From Sebaldella sp. (lineage in GTDB: Bacteria > Fusobacteriota > Fusobacteriia > Fusobacteriales > Leptotrichiaceae), in contig JAGOZX010000026.1 in assembly GCA_018058425.1 (NCBI GenBank), positions 1 to 39,046 of the forward strand: 39,046 nucleotides of DNA, given 5' to 3'. How positions within the stretch are numbered: the first letter of the stretch is position 1; the number at the start of each line of letters is the position of its first letter. Shown piece by piece: positions 1 to 8,968 of this stretch. A model generated the notes under the pieces. It ran no database searches, was not told the DNA's origin, and worked only from the letters and a program-made list of their open reading frames with translations. Both the position numbers and the translations under genes were made by a program.

Positions 1-69
1 AAAAAAGTTGATAGTCAACTTATTACAAATCAATATATAACGAACCTTGTAAGAAGTTTTAAAAAGTAA
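1..69 (+). CDS. C-terminal end of an upstream phage tail gene (partial)
   Basis: An open frame enters from the left edge and ends at TAA 67-69, giving the 22-residue tail KKVDSQLITNQYITNLVRSF plus KK. The next gene starts 13 bases later behind its own G-rich ribosome binding site. Position directly before a tape measure gene suggests a tail assembly chaperone or small tail protein, but this is inferred from usual phage gene order only. Too little is present to recognise a family. Confidence 0.5.
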   Translation, partial: KKVDSQLITNQYITNLVRSFKK

Positions 70-82
70 GAAAGGGGGGTAT

Positions 83-2479
83 ATGAGTCAAACAAAAGGG
101 ATAAAAATTGAAGTTGATGTTGAGTTAAAAAATAAAAATCTTTTTAAGGGATTTGAAAAATCTCTAGATAGTCTTTTAAATAAATTCAATAAAATCTCAA
201 AACAAATAGATATTATTAATAAAAAAGAATTTAAGTTAAATGCTGATAAGGCTATGCAAGTGACCAAAGCCATGCCAAAAGCTAAAATTACTCAGCCTTC
301 TATTATTGAAGCTCCGGCTTCCTCTAATAAAACTGATACAAAAAAATCAAAAGGTCACTTGGAAAATATAAAAAGTACATTGGGAGTTATAGACAGTTTT
401 AAATCTGATTCTCTTTCTAATGCAATAAAACCACTAAATAACATCTTTGAATTAAAAGATAAAATCACTTCTACTTTCAATGGTATGAAAGATAAATTTA
501 ATGAAATTAAAGATAAAGCAAAAGAACTGAAATCTGCTTTAGTAGATGCTACTCATACAGATGGAAAATTCGATTTAGGTAAAACAATAAAATTTGGTGC
601 TGTTACTGCAGGATTACTTATGGTTAGTTCCTTGTATAATGACTTTACTAATCATTTAGCTACAAATGAAGAAGCACAAAAAAAATGGAATGACATTTTA
701 GCAATTGGTCAAGAAATCTTAGCTTTATTAGGTGAAGTTGTTTTTGAATTTATCTCAACATTGCTTGGATTTAACCAAACTACTGATGATTCTAAAAATA
801 AAGGCGAACTATTTAATATTATTTTAGGAAAATTAAAAGAAACTGCTGAAAAATTAAAAGAAAAAGTTCAACAACTAAGAGAGTGGATTGATAAAAATAA
901 AGATTCAATTGCTCTTTGGGGAGATCGAATAAAAGCAGCTCTTCCATTTATTATTGCACTTTTTGTTATTTTTAAATTAGTAGGTATTATTCAATCTCTT
1001 GCTACAGCTATCGGATTAATTAATGCAGCATTAACTCTTTTAGCTGCTAATCCTATTATACTTGCAATTATTTTAATAGTAGCATATATTGCTCTTTGGG
1101 TTTTAATATTTCGTCATTTGTATAATTCTAATGAACAATTCAGAGCTGGTGTCGATGTAATTTGGAATTTTATTAAAGAACTTTTCAGTGGCATTTGGGA
1201 ATTCATTAGTGGGGTTTTTCAAGGATTTATAGATTTTTTAGTTAGATTATGGACAGAAAATGAAACATTAAGAAATGTAGTTACTGGCGTCTGGAATTTC
1301 ATTAAAGAACACATGTTTACAATAATTGGCGCTATTATTGGTGGTCCAATAGGTGCTATTATTGGAGCTTTAATAGAATTTTTCACTAAAAATGAACAAG
1401 CTAGAGCTATTCTTAAAGGTGTATGGGATGGCATAGTTTCAATTGTAACTTCTGCTATTACAGGTATTGTTGAGTTTTTAGATAAATTAGTTTACAGAAT
1501 CGGAGAAGTTGGTAAAGCATGGGAGGCCTTTAAAAACGCTGACTGGAAAGGTGTTCAAGAGCATGTTGATAATGCTATAACGATGAAAGGGTATGAAGCT
1601 AACAAAAAATCTAATGAAGCTAAGGAAAAACAAAAAGCTGAAGCTAACAAAAAAGAAAATAAGAAAAAAGAACTTATTTTAGAGAACTCAAAGAATGCTA
1701 CTAAAGTGGCAAATAAAACACCTACATTTGATAATAAAGCTATGGCAAATATAGCAAATACACAAGAGATTCCTAGAGAACAATTTGTTCAACTGGAAAC
1801 TCAAAAACAAGAAATATCTCAAGAATGGCTAGACACATGGAATAAATTCATTGAAAGCCAAACAGCTACAATAGCTACTCTCACAGAACAATGGGCTGTT
1901 TTCTTTCAGACACTATACAATACTTTAGCTATGAACTTAGCTCTAATGAGTGTTTTATGGACTTTGTTCATGTTAAATCTAAACTTATCATATATAAGCT
2001 TAGGTCTCATGACAAATCTAACAATAGAAGGAATGAAACTTAAATTTGGAGAACTTATAGAACCAGTAAACACATTTATTAATAAGCTAATTGAAGCTTA
2101 TAAGCAAATTTCATTACTAAGAATAAATGCTAGCATGGGAATCTATTTAAACTTTTTTTCTATTGGGCAACCACTTAATCCTCAACATAAAGCCACAGGA
2201 ACAAACTATTTCAGTGGTGGACTTACAACAATAAATGAACGTGGAGATGAGTTAATACTTGGTCCTACTGGAATGGTAGTAGCTAATAATCCTTCTACTA
2301 CAAATATTATGAGAGATTTAGCTTATGTTAAAGGTAATCTATCTCAAATGAACTTTAGAATAAATGGAAATTCTGCTGGAAATTCTGCTAACAATATAAC
2401 TCTAAATATTGGAAATATCTCAAATAGAAGTGACATAGACTACATGATGACTCAGTTATCTATGTTAGATCTAGGTTAG
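83..2479 (+). CDS. Phage tail tape measure protein
   Basis: This 798-residue protein is expected to set tail length and to reach the host envelope during DNA delivery. The N-terminal 150 residues are lysine-rich and predicted helical/coiled-coil. Residues about 285-345 and 410-440 are strongly hydrophobic and look membrane-spanning (runs such as IIALFVIFKLVGII). Three related repeats begin NEQFRAGVDVIWNFIKE, NETLRNVVTGVWNFIKE and NEQARAILKGVWDGI, a pattern common in tape measure proteins. A second Lys/Glu-rich helical stretch covers about 505-540. The C-terminal GGLTTINERGDELILGPTG resembles the conserved end of many tape measure proteins. The start ATG lies behind AAGAAAGGGGGG. Downstream genes are baseplate components, which agrees. 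At about 800 residues it implies a tail of medium length if the usual proportionality holds. Function is confident by architecture and context; no catalytic domain was seen. Confidence 0.85.
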   Translation: MSQTKGIKIEVDVELKNKNLFKGFEKSLDSLLNKFNKISKQIDIINKKEFKLNADKAMQVTKAMPKAKITQPSIIEAPASSNKTDTKKSKGHLENIKSTLGVIDSFKSDSLSNAIKPLNNIFELKDKITSTFNGMKDKFNEIKDKAKELKSALVDATHTDGKFDLGKTIKFGAVTAGLLMVSSLYNDFTNHLATNEEAQKKWNDILAIGQEILALLGEVVFEFISTLLGFNQTTDDSKNKGELFNIILGKLKETAEKLKEKVQQLREWIDKNKDSIALWGDRIKAALPFIIALFVIFKLVGIIQSLATAIGLINAALTLLAANPIILAIILIVAYIALWVLIFRHLYNSNEQFRAGVDVIWNFIKELFSGIWEFISGVFQGFIDFLVRLWTENETLRNVVTGVWNFIKEHMFTIIGAIIGGPIGAIIGALIEFFTKNEQARAILKGVWDGIVSIVTSAITGIVEFLDKLVYRIGEVGKAWEAFKNADWKGVQEHVDNAITMKGYEANKKSNEAKEKQKAEANKKENKKKELILENSKNATKVANKTPTFDNKAMANIANTQEIPREQFVQLETQKQEISQEWLDTWNKFIESQTATIATLTEQWAVFFQTLYNTLAMNLALMSVLWTLFMLNLNLSYISLGLMTNLTIEGMKLKFGELIEPVNTFINKLIEAYKQISLLRINASMGIYLNFFSIGQPLNPQHKATGTNYFSGGLTTINERGDELILGPTGMVVANNPSTTNIMRDLAYVKGNLSQMNFRINGNSAGNSANNITLNIGNISNRSDIDYMMTQLSMLDLG

Positions 2480-2489
2480 GAGGAAAATA

Positions 2490-3140
2490 ATGTCAATCAG
2501 AACTTGGGCAAGTCAGTATTTTAAATTTGATATTGATAAAGCTCTTAAACTTTGGAAAACTGGAGCTGATTATTGGAAAAAGCTCACTGGCTCTTACATT
2601 TATCCAAATGGATTTTTAGATGACATACCTGTATATGTTACAAATCTTGATTACTCTAAAGGAAGTTCAGTAACTCCAAATACATTATTTTTAGGTGAAG
2701 ATGTAATTGATAATATTGAGAAGTCTCCATATGATTTAACAATTGATTTGATTTGTTTTGGAAAAGAATATTTGAGTGAAATAAAAAAACTAAGAACTTT
2801 AGCAGAAGATCAAGTAGGAAGTCAGAATATCATTTCATTTTTCTATCAAAAAAATAAAGAACACTACTTTCCTTTGGTAATTACAAATATCAGTTATTCT
2901 GATTCATCAGAGACAACTCTATTTCAATCAATTACTATTTCATTAAAACAGGTAAACCTTGCATTAGCTACAGCTGATGATAGCGGAAATAGTACATTGA
3001 CTGCGGTTTTAGTCACTAATGATTCATTTATAAATAGTCAAACAGAACAATATGAAATGCCTATGAATCTCTTTGAAGAATTAAGACGTGATGTTCCTCA
3101 ATTTAAGGAGGTAACAGATGCTGTTAAAAATTTCTTTTAA
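2490..3140 (+). CDS. Dit-like phage tail/baseplate protein
   Basis: This 216-residue protein starts 10 bases after the tape measure stop behind AGGAGG. The N-terminal region (about 40-150) is beta-rich and resembles the Dit-like N-terminal domain of contractile-tail baseplates. Visible segments include IPVYVTNLDYSKGSS, a middle NIEKSPYDLTIDLICFG, and the pattern KEHYFPLVITNISYS followed by ITISLKQV. In such phages this protein sits between tape measure and hub and contributes to the central baseplate hub. The C-terminus overlaps the next gene by 23 bases, indicating translational coupling. The family call rests on recalled similarity plus gene position. A LysM-type tail protein would be the main alternative, but I see no LysM motif. 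Confidence 0.6.
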   Translation: MSIRTWASQYFKFDIDKALKLWKTGADYWKKLTGSYIYPNGFLDDIPVYVTNLDYSKGSSVTPNTLFLGEDVIDNIEKSPYDLTIDLICFGKEYLSEIKKLRTLAEDQVGSQNIISFFYQKNKEHYFPLVITNISYSDSSETTLFQSITISLKQVNLALATADDSGNSTLTAVLVTNDSFINSQTEQYEMPMNLFEELRRDVPQFKEVTDAVKNFF

Positions 3141-3462
3141 TTACTCTACTTCAACTGAAAATAAAATTAGACTCCTTATTGATGACGGCCATAAACAAAA
3201 ATTTTTAAATTTATCATTATATTCAATAAATGATTGTTGGTACCTTGATATTTTTGAAAATAAAAATACTTTATTATATGGAAAAATTGTCCACGCATGG
3301 ACTGATATTTTTGAACTTTTAAGAATTTATGATAAAACTTTTCCAAATCTAAAACTAATGGCTATGCCTTCAAATATCAATGGTATTAATAGAGAATTTT
3401 CACCCTCTTCTGCTGGAGTTATCCAAGAATTATTTTTGATTGGAGCTGATGATACCAAATGA
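3118..3462 (+). CDS. Phage baseplate plug protein (Pam3 gp18-like)
   Basis: A 114-residue all-beta protein resembling the small plug proteins of contractile-tail baseplates. The pattern of an N-terminal strand, then LSLYSINDCWYLDIFENKN, then a gap and a short helical segment matches that family's usual length (100-120 residues) and its W-x-L/M-DI core. It begins inside the end of the preceding gene, but AAGGAGG at 3105-3111 is an excellent ribosome binding site at correct spacing, so the overlapping ATG at 3118 is real. Its stop overlaps the next start (ATGA). Position between the Dit-like protein and the gpD-like hub is the standard place for a plug. The family name is from memory and moderately sure. 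Confidence 0.6.
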   Translation: MLLKISFNYSTSTENKIRLLIDDGHKQKFLNLSLYSINDCWYLDIFENKNTLLYGKIVHAWTDIFELLRIYDKTFPNLKLMAMPSNINGINREFSPSSAGVIQELFLIGADDTK

Positions 3463-4520
3463 TAATACCTGAAAAAATATTATTTAATAGATATGCAAAG
3501 CTAGAATTTAACATAAAAAAAAAAGATGAAACTAATGAAGAAAATTCTAATAATAAAAAAAATATTATTTTAACAAGTTTAGATATTGACTTTGATGCTT
3601 CTGTAACACTTGATATGTCATATAATTCAAATAAAGCTAATATTAATCTTTATAATTTACCTAAAAGTTTCGAAGATGAAATTGAACGTGGAAGTACTGT
3701 TCAAATCACTGCTGGATATGACAATGGAGCAAATCCTGAATACGGTCTTCTTTTTACTGGAATAGTAGAAAGACTAGAAACTAGTAAACAAGGAACAACT
3801 ATAAAGACTGAAATTCAGTGTAGTGATGTCAATGATATATATAAAGATTTACTTTTCCAGGTCTCTTTAGGTGATAGTAAAAATAAGAGCAAAGTCCAAA
3901 TAAGTACAATTATAAAAAAAATAGTAGAAAAAGCTAAAATAGGTGATACTAAATTGACTTTAACTGAACCAGTAAAACTTGGAAATGACTATGCATATGA
4001 GAGATCAAAATCTTTCAATGGAAATTTAAAAAATATATTAATTCGATTGGCTAAAGATTCTGACAGTACTTTTTCTATTAAACAAAACAACATTGAATTT
4101 TTACCCTATGATAGTATTGATTTTCCAGAAATTTTTTGTTCTCCTACAAGAATTCTTGATATTTCAAAATCTGACTTAGGATACACAATAACTACTCTTT
4201 TTGATCATAGAATGGAAGCATCAGCAAAATTAATTATTAAGGTGGCAGGAAATCGATTTACAGATTCTTTAAACTCTACTTCAAAAAATGATTCTAATTC
4301 CACAAAACCTGAAAATTCATTTCATGATTCTCTTGATTCAAATGTTGATACTTATGTAATTACTCAGGTTGATCATTCTATAAATCCTAAAAATGGTGGT
4401 CATATTACAACTATAGAAGTAGAATCTCAAAATAAAGTAAAAAAACAAAGACTTAATGATGAAAAAGAAGAAAATGATGAAAAAGAAAAGAAAGATAAGA
4501 CAATTAAAGTAACTGTTTAG
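3459..4520 (+). CDS. Baseplate hub protein, gpD-like (phage late control D family)
   Basis: This 353-residue protein starts in an ATGA overlap with the plug gene. The central part has the signature organisation of gpD/gp27-like hubs: ITAGYDNGANPEYGLLFTGI followed by a segment TTIKTEIQCSDV and later an LAKDSDSTFSIKQNNIEFLP block. Hubs form a trimer that connects the tail tube to the spike, and the spike gene follows directly. The C-terminus is a highly charged low-complexity tail (KEENDEKEKKDK), probably flexible, which is unusual in composition but in frame. Confidence is good for the role, lower for the exact subfamily. Confidence 0.75.
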   Translation: MIIPEKILFNRYAKLEFNIKKKDETNEENSNNKKNIILTSLDIDFDASVTLDMSYNSNKANINLYNLPKSFEDEIERGSTVQITAGYDNGANPEYGLLFTGIVERLETSKQGTTIKTEIQCSDVNDIYKDLLFQVSLGDSKNKSKVQISTIIKKIVEKAKIGDTKLTLTEPVKLGNDYAYERSKSFNGNLKNILIRLAKDSDSTFSIKQNNIEFLPYDSIDFPEIFCSPTRILDISKSDLGYTITTLFDHRMEASAKLIIKVAGNRFTDSLNSTSKNDSNSTKPENSFHDSLDSNVDTYVITQVDHSINPKNGGHITTIEVESQNKVKKQRLNDEKEENDEKEKKDKTIKVTV

Positions 4521-4538
4521 TTTCTTGAAAGGAAAAAT

Positions 4539-5177
4539 ATGAGAAGAAGTTTAGACTATTTATTGGAAAAAAAACAAGAAGATTTTTATAATTCACTTAA
4601 TAATATTAACACTACTTCCCTTGCTAAAGTGATTGAAGTTGATAATACTACTTTAGAAGCAAGTATTGAACTTATCGCCAAAACAGAATTTAAAGATAAT
4701 TTTTTTGAAAATCCAGTTATAAATGCTGTTCCTATTATGCCTGTATTTAATTCTTCCTCTTTTTATATTAATGCTCCATATAATATTGGAGATTTAGTGG
4801 TGGTTGGATTTTGTCAGCACTCTTTAGAAGGTACTATAGATTCTACTGATCAAATAGAACCTCACTCAAAAGACAAATACTCCCTAGACGACGCCATAAT
4901 CCTAGGAAATATAACTGCTCAATACACAGATCAATTCCCAGAAGATCTCTCAATTATACATAAAGAATCTGGAAATTATCTTCGATTTACAAAAGATGGC
5001 AGCATTGAAATACAGGCTAATACAAAAATAATTGGAAATTTAGAAGTCTCTGGAACTGGTACATTTAATGGATTATTAGAATCTGCTGATGATGTGCAAA
5101 GTAATTCTATTAGTTTAATAAATCATAAACATGGAAATGTACAATCTGGAGGTAGCGATACGGGGGTGCCTAAATAA
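4539..5177 (+). CDS. Membrane-puncturing spike protein (Gp138/gpV-like)
   Basis: A 212-residue tail spike behind AAAGGA. Residues about 25-120 form an OB-fold-like beta domain with the characteristic NIGDLVVVGFCQHSLEG block. A short beta-helix-like stretch follows (IEIQANTKIIGNLEVSGTGT), and the C-terminal tip contains HKH at residues 196-198 followed by GGSDTGVP. In P2 gpV and related spikes an HxH motif at the apex coordinates iron in the trimer, so the tip is probably metal-capped; this is inference from the motif. It lies between hub and wedge genes, and its stop codon overlaps the next ATG by one base. Its likely job is to pierce the outer envelope when the sheath contracts. Confidence 0.8.
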   Translation: MRRSLDYLLEKKQEDFYNSLNNINTTSLAKVIEVDNTTLEASIELIAKTEFKDNFFENPVINAVPIMPVFNSSSFYINAPYNIGDLVVVGFCQHSLEGTIDSTDQIEPHSKDKYSLDDAIILGNITAQYTDQFPEDLSIIHKESGNYLRFTKDGSIEIQANTKIIGNLEVSGTGTFNGLLESADDVQSNSISLINHKHGNVQSGGSDTGVPK

Positions 5178-5539
5178 TGAGAAGTAATGAAAACTGGTTA
5201 ATGAATGATTCTGGAGATATAGAAATTACTAAAAATATAAAGTTAACTACTCCAAAACAAACTATAGCCCAAAGATTACAAAATAAAATATCACTAAACT
5301 ATGGAGAATGGTTTTTACATAACCAAGAAGGAATAAATTGGTTTGGAAATGGTGATATTGAAGGAAATATAGGGAAAAAGCTCACTGAGCTAATATTAGA
5401 TTCACAAATACAGGAATATGTAAAAAATGATAAAGATATCTCTAGTATTGCTAAATATGAAACTAACTTTAATGATGGTGGAAATTACAAGATAAATCTT
5501 ACTGCAATAACTAAAGATAACGAAATTATAGAAATATAG
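5177..5539 (+). CDS. Baseplate wedge protein, gp25/gpW-like
   Basis: A 120-residue protein that starts on the last base of the spike stop (TAATG). The pattern SGDIEITKNIKLTTPKQTIAQRLQNKI, followed by YGEWFLHNQEGINW and ILDSQIQEYV, fits the gp25-like/DUF2634 wedge family: a small fold with a conserved region in which the chain is threaded on baseplate assembly. It lies immediately before baseplate J, the invariant position for gp25-like proteins in contractile tails. The length is normal for the family. Confidence 0.7.
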   Translation: MRSNENWLMNDSGDIEITKNIKLTTPKQTIAQRLQNKISLNYGEWFLHNQEGINWFGNGDIEGNIGKKLTELILDSQIQEYVKNDKDISSIAKYETNFNDGGNYKINLTAITKDNEIIEI

Positions 5540-5553
5540 AGGGAGGGGATAAA

Positions 5554-6714
5554 ATGGGATCAATTACTCCTATTGGATATAAAAAAGAAACTTTTGCAGA
5601 ACACCTTGCTAATATTGAAAAAAAATGGAAAGCCAGATTAGAAGATGACCAATTCCAGTTTGATTTTAATACACCAGAAGGTATTCATAATGAAGCCCTT
5701 GTTTATGAAATTACTAACTTAGATGAACAGTTACTGGAATTATCTAATATGTTTGATATTGATGGAGCCAAAGGAATATTTTTAGATTATTTACAGAAAC
5801 TACTTCCTATAGAACCTAGATATACTGGTAAATATGCTAATGGATTAGTTATTGTAGAAACTCCAAATGAAACTATTATTCCAAAAGATACTATCATCAA
5901 AGCTGGAACTTTGGAATATAAAGTATTAGAAACTACTACTATTAATTCCATTAATAAGGAAATTTATGTGATTGCTACTGATATGGGAACAGCTTATAAT
6001 ATCCCTGAAAGAGCTATTAATAAAATTATAGGATTTCAAATTGAAAAAATATACAACCCTTATGCTTTTACAAATGGTGAAGGCTTAGAAACTGATTCTG
6101 ACTTTAGATACAGACTTAAAAATGCTAAAAATAAAAGCGCTACTGCTACTTATGAAGCTATTAAAACTGCTCTTTTGGATTTGGATTTAGTAAATGATGT
6201 TATTATACTGGATCCTAAGACTACTCCATCTACACCAAATGGAACTACAAAAATAATTGTGGATGGAACTCCTGATAAATCAATAGCAAAGGCAATTTTA
6301 GATACTTTAGCTGATGGAGTTAATACTCTAGCTGATGAAGCACTTGATAGCTATACAGAAGAATTTGAAATAGTAAATAAAATTAAAACTAATATCACTT
6401 ACAATATTTTAAAGTTTAAGTCTCTTAAAATAAAAGTAGAAGTCTTAGAAGTTAATGGAATAAAGGATTCAAGATGGACGCCTATTATAAAAGATGAATT
6501 AATAAAATACTCTGAAACACTTACTCTTGGTGAAGCAATTACATATAATGAACTCCACTCTGAAGTTAATGGTATTGATGAAATTAAGTATGCTAAAGTT
6601 TATGTTTATTATGATGGGGAATATAGATTATTTAATTTAGAAGATAAATTTCCAATATCGGAAACGCAAAAATATAAATTAGTTAAAAGTGATATTGAGG
6701 TAATTTATGTATAG
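5554..6714 (+). CDS. Baseplate J-like protein
   Basis: This 386-residue protein follows AGGGAGGGG. The N-terminus has the diagnostic J features: DFNTPEGIHNEALVYEITNL, then GAKGIFLDYLQKLLPIEPRY, then the beta domain (IPKDTIIKAGTLEYKV) and TNGEGLETDSDFRYRLKN, where the E-x-D-x-x-[FY]-R-x-R motif is near-universal. J-family proteins form the wedge ring (T4 gp6 equivalent) that holds the baseplate together. The final 8 bases overlap the next gene. This is the most secure functional call in the tail cluster and shows the tail is contractile. Confidence 0.9.
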   Translation: MGSITPIGYKKETFAEHLANIEKKWKARLEDDQFQFDFNTPEGIHNEALVYEITNLDEQLLELSNMFDIDGAKGIFLDYLQKLLPIEPRYTGKYANGLVIVETPNETIIPKDTIIKAGTLEYKVLETTTINSINKEIYVIATDMGTAYNIPERAINKIIGFQIEKIYNPYAFTNGEGLETDSDFRYRLKNAKNKSATATYEAIKTALLDLDLVNDVIILDPKTTPSTPNGTTKIIVDGTPDKSIAKAILDTLADGVNTLADEALDSYTEEFEIVNKIKTNITYNILKFKSLKIKVEVLEVNGIKDSRWTPIIKDELIKYSETLTLGEAITYNELHSEVNGIDEIKYAKVYVYYDGEYRLFNLEDKFPISETQKYKLVKSDIEVIYV

Positions 6715-7345
6715 AGAAAATAAACTAAATGAAATTTTAGAAAAATTCCCACATATGTATAACATTGATATTGGAAGTAATAATGAATTTTTAGTCTCTT
6801 CTATATTAGAGGAAATCAAAAATTTGAACCAAGGTATTTATGATTTAGCAAATATGTTAAATATTGAAAATGCTGAAGGTGTTTGGCTTGACAGATTAGG
6901 CCATATATTTGGAATCAAAAGAGAAAATGAGGAAGAAGATAGAAATTTAAGAATTAGAGTTTTATCTTTTTGGTTAAGTGTTAGTAAAAATGCAACTTTA
7001 GAAATACTAATAAAATTTCTCCTTCTTGCAATTGAAAATGAAGAAAATTTATTTGAATATAGCAGAGGAAATGGAATTATTAATATTACTCTCAATAAAA
7101 GAATGAGAAAAGATACTAGAGATACTATTGCTAATACTTTAACTACAATAAAAGCTGCTGGTATTCAGATTAATTTAGTATTTAAATATAGAATTCAAAT
7201 TGGTTATCTTGGCTGTGGTTTGTCCTCTGCTTGGCATCCACATTTATGGAAATATGAAGAAGAACTAGTAGATAGATTAAAACAAGTCAAAGCTGAAGAA
7301 ACTGATTTGACAAAACTTAATGTACATAGTTTATTTATGAGATAG
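6707..7345 (+). CDS. Tail protein I-like baseplate wedge protein
   Basis: This 212-residue protein overlaps baseplate J by 8 bases; GAGG lies just upstream of its ATG. Residues about 50-70 carry AEGVWLDRLGHIFGIKRE and then DRNLRIRVLSFW, the typical gpI/DUF2612 pattern (a W-LD-L-G motif followed by an R-x-R segment), equivalent to the other half of the wedge heterodimer. The C-terminal half is less conserved and includes GYLGCGLSSAWHPHLW. Gene order J, then I, then fibres supports the role. The exact subfamily is uncertain. Confidence 0.7.
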   Translation: MYRENKLNEILEKFPHMYNIDIGSNNEFLVSSILEEIKNLNQGIYDLANMLNIENAEGVWLDRLGHIFGIKRENEEEDRNLRIRVLSFWLSVSKNATLEILIKFLLLAIENEENLFEYSRGNGIINITLNKRMRKDTRDTIANTLTTIKAAGIQINLVFKYRIQIGYLGCGLSSAWHPHLWKYEEELVDRLKQVKAEETDLTKLNVHSLFMR

Positions 7346-7353
7346 GAGGTAAA

Positions 7354-8451
7354 ATGGCTAAAATAATAAAAGCTGTTGATTGGATTGCTGAAAATTTAAA
7401 TATTTATGAGCAAATAAATAGAACTGATGTTTCTCAAAACTCTGTGGAACATAGGTGGAATCCTCTTGGTATTCAGCAAGAGGGAACAAATATTAATGCA
7501 GAATTTTTAAATGCTATACAGAAAAATGGGGTTTATGGAGTTCTTGAAACTTCTCACACAGTTGTTAATAATGAGGACAGATATATAATTACAAATTTTG
7601 ATGGGATAGAAGGTATTGGGGTTTTTAAGGATTTGAAGGTTAAGGTTCAGATTAACGAAAATAACATTTGGGATAATCCAAAATTAGTTATAAATAATAT
7701 AGAATATTCAATGATATGTTTAACTGAAACTGCATCTTCAAATATTAAAAAAAATCAGTTAGAAGAAAATAAAATTTATAGTTTAATCTTTAATGGTGTT
7801 GATTTTGTTGTAGAGAATTCTAGTTTGAGGGCGACAGAAAAAAGTATTGGATTAACTAATCTAATAGACATCAGAAAAGAAGTTTCTAGTTTAAGCGGAG
7901 CTCCTTATGATGGTGTATTTGGGCCTAATCTAAAAGCCGTTGTTTCTGGAAAAACATATTATTATTGGGATTCAAGTAGAAATGTATATGTAACTTACAT
8001 GGCACTTAAAGATATCTCAAATGCAAATGGCATACTTACACCTGATACTCTTAATTTTAACAATCTCTCAAATTTGGATTTGAGTAGAAGAGGTTCGAGG
8101 AATTATGGAATTGTAAGCAATGGAAGTGGAGTTGATTTACCAGCTAGGCAAAGTTGGACATATACTTATAAATACCCTGATACATTAGCGTATGAAAATA
8201 TACTGTGTGTTAGATTAACAGTAACATCATGGATGAACGCATATATTGATTCAATTGAAACAATATATGCATATAAAAATGATTCGGCAATGTTTAGACA
8301 CTATGCAAATAACTATCATATAGTAAATAATGGGCAAACTTTTGATTTCACATTAAATGTATCAGCAGAAGGAATGACTGTTAAACTTTTAAATAATAGT
8401 ACTTCTTTGCCTGTTCTTATGAGTATTAAAGAATTAAAAGTATTTTATTAA
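7354..8451 (+). CDS. Tail fibre/receptor-binding protein, copy A
   Basis: This 365-residue protein starts behind AGGAGG. The first ~235 residues are clearly related to those of the second fibre at 8969: both start MAKIIKA, share an NIYEQI segment, an EFLNAIQKN/NFLNEIQKN block, an IEGIGVFKDLK-type block, and a middle DIR-E...LSG-PY-G-FG element. The C-terminal ~130 residues differ completely between the two copies (here YKYPDTLAYENILC and a terminal SIKELKVFY). This is the usual pattern of a conserved baseplate-attachment end and a variable receptor-binding end. It sits after the wedge genes and before a fibre chaperone. No enzymatic motif was seen. Confidence 0.65.
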   Translation: MAKIIKAVDWIAENLNIYEQINRTDVSQNSVEHRWNPLGIQQEGTNINAEFLNAIQKNGVYGVLETSHTVVNNEDRYIITNFDGIEGIGVFKDLKVKVQINENNIWDNPKLVINNIEYSMICLTETASSNIKKNQLEENKIYSLIFNGVDFVVENSSLRATEKSIGLTNLIDIRKEVSSLSGAPYDGVFGPNLKAVVSGKTYYYWDSSRNVYVTYMALKDISNANGILTPDTLNFNNLSNLDLSRRGSRNYGIVSNGSGVDLPARQSWTYTYKYPDTLAYENILCVRLTVTSWMNAYIDSIETIYAYKNDSAMFRHYANNYHIVNNGQTFDFTLNVSAEGMTVKLLNNSTSLPVLMSIKELKVFY

Positions 8452-8470
8452 ATAAAATAGGAGGCGAAAA

Positions 8471-8956
8471 ATGCATCATATATATGATGAAAATGGATTT
8501 TTGATATCAATAAAACATCAAGGAACTGATGAAGAATTCAAAGAAGAATATGGAAACAATATTTATATATCAGAAGAAAACCTGGGAGAAAAAGCAATAA
8601 TAGAAAACGACACAATAAGAGAGTACACAAGACTAGATAAAATCGCTGAAGGACTAGAATTATTACAAGAAGGTGAATATGTGAAAAATAACGAAATAAT
8701 CACAATTGAAAAACCTTCACTCTTCCACATATGGGATTCTAAAATTAATAAATGGAACTATGATAAATCACTTGAAATAACTACCTTAAATAGTGAATTA
8801 GCCGATTTAGAAAGTGTGCTATTATCAAAATATGATGAACTTGATAAATCTATTGCTAGAAAACTAAAAACATTAGAAAAGAGATTAAATGCAGAAATAG
8901 AAGAATTAATGACATTAATTGACGAAAAATACTCTAAACTAGATGAGTTAAATTAA
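8471..8956 (+). CDS. Tail fibre assembly chaperone-like protein
   Basis: A 161-residue protein behind AGGAGG. It begins with a short beta segment (YDENGFLISIKHQG), has the element PSLFHIWDSKINKWNYD (proline, W, then x-KW) typical of tail fibre assembly proteins, and ends in a long coiled coil from about residue 95 (repeated E/L/K heptads). Such proteins help the preceding fibre trimerise. Its location between the two fibre genes fits service to one or both. It could instead be a structural fibre accessory protein; no experiment-like evidence is visible. Confidence 0.55.
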   Translation: MHHIYDENGFLISIKHQGTDEEFKEEYGNNIYISEENLGEKAIIENDTIREYTRLDKIAEGLELLQEGEYVKNNEIITIEKPSLFHIWDSKINKWNYDKSLEITTLNSELADLESVLLSKYDELDKSIARKLKTLEKRLNAEIEELMTLIDEKYSKLDELN

Positions 8957-8968
8957 GGAGGTATTTTA

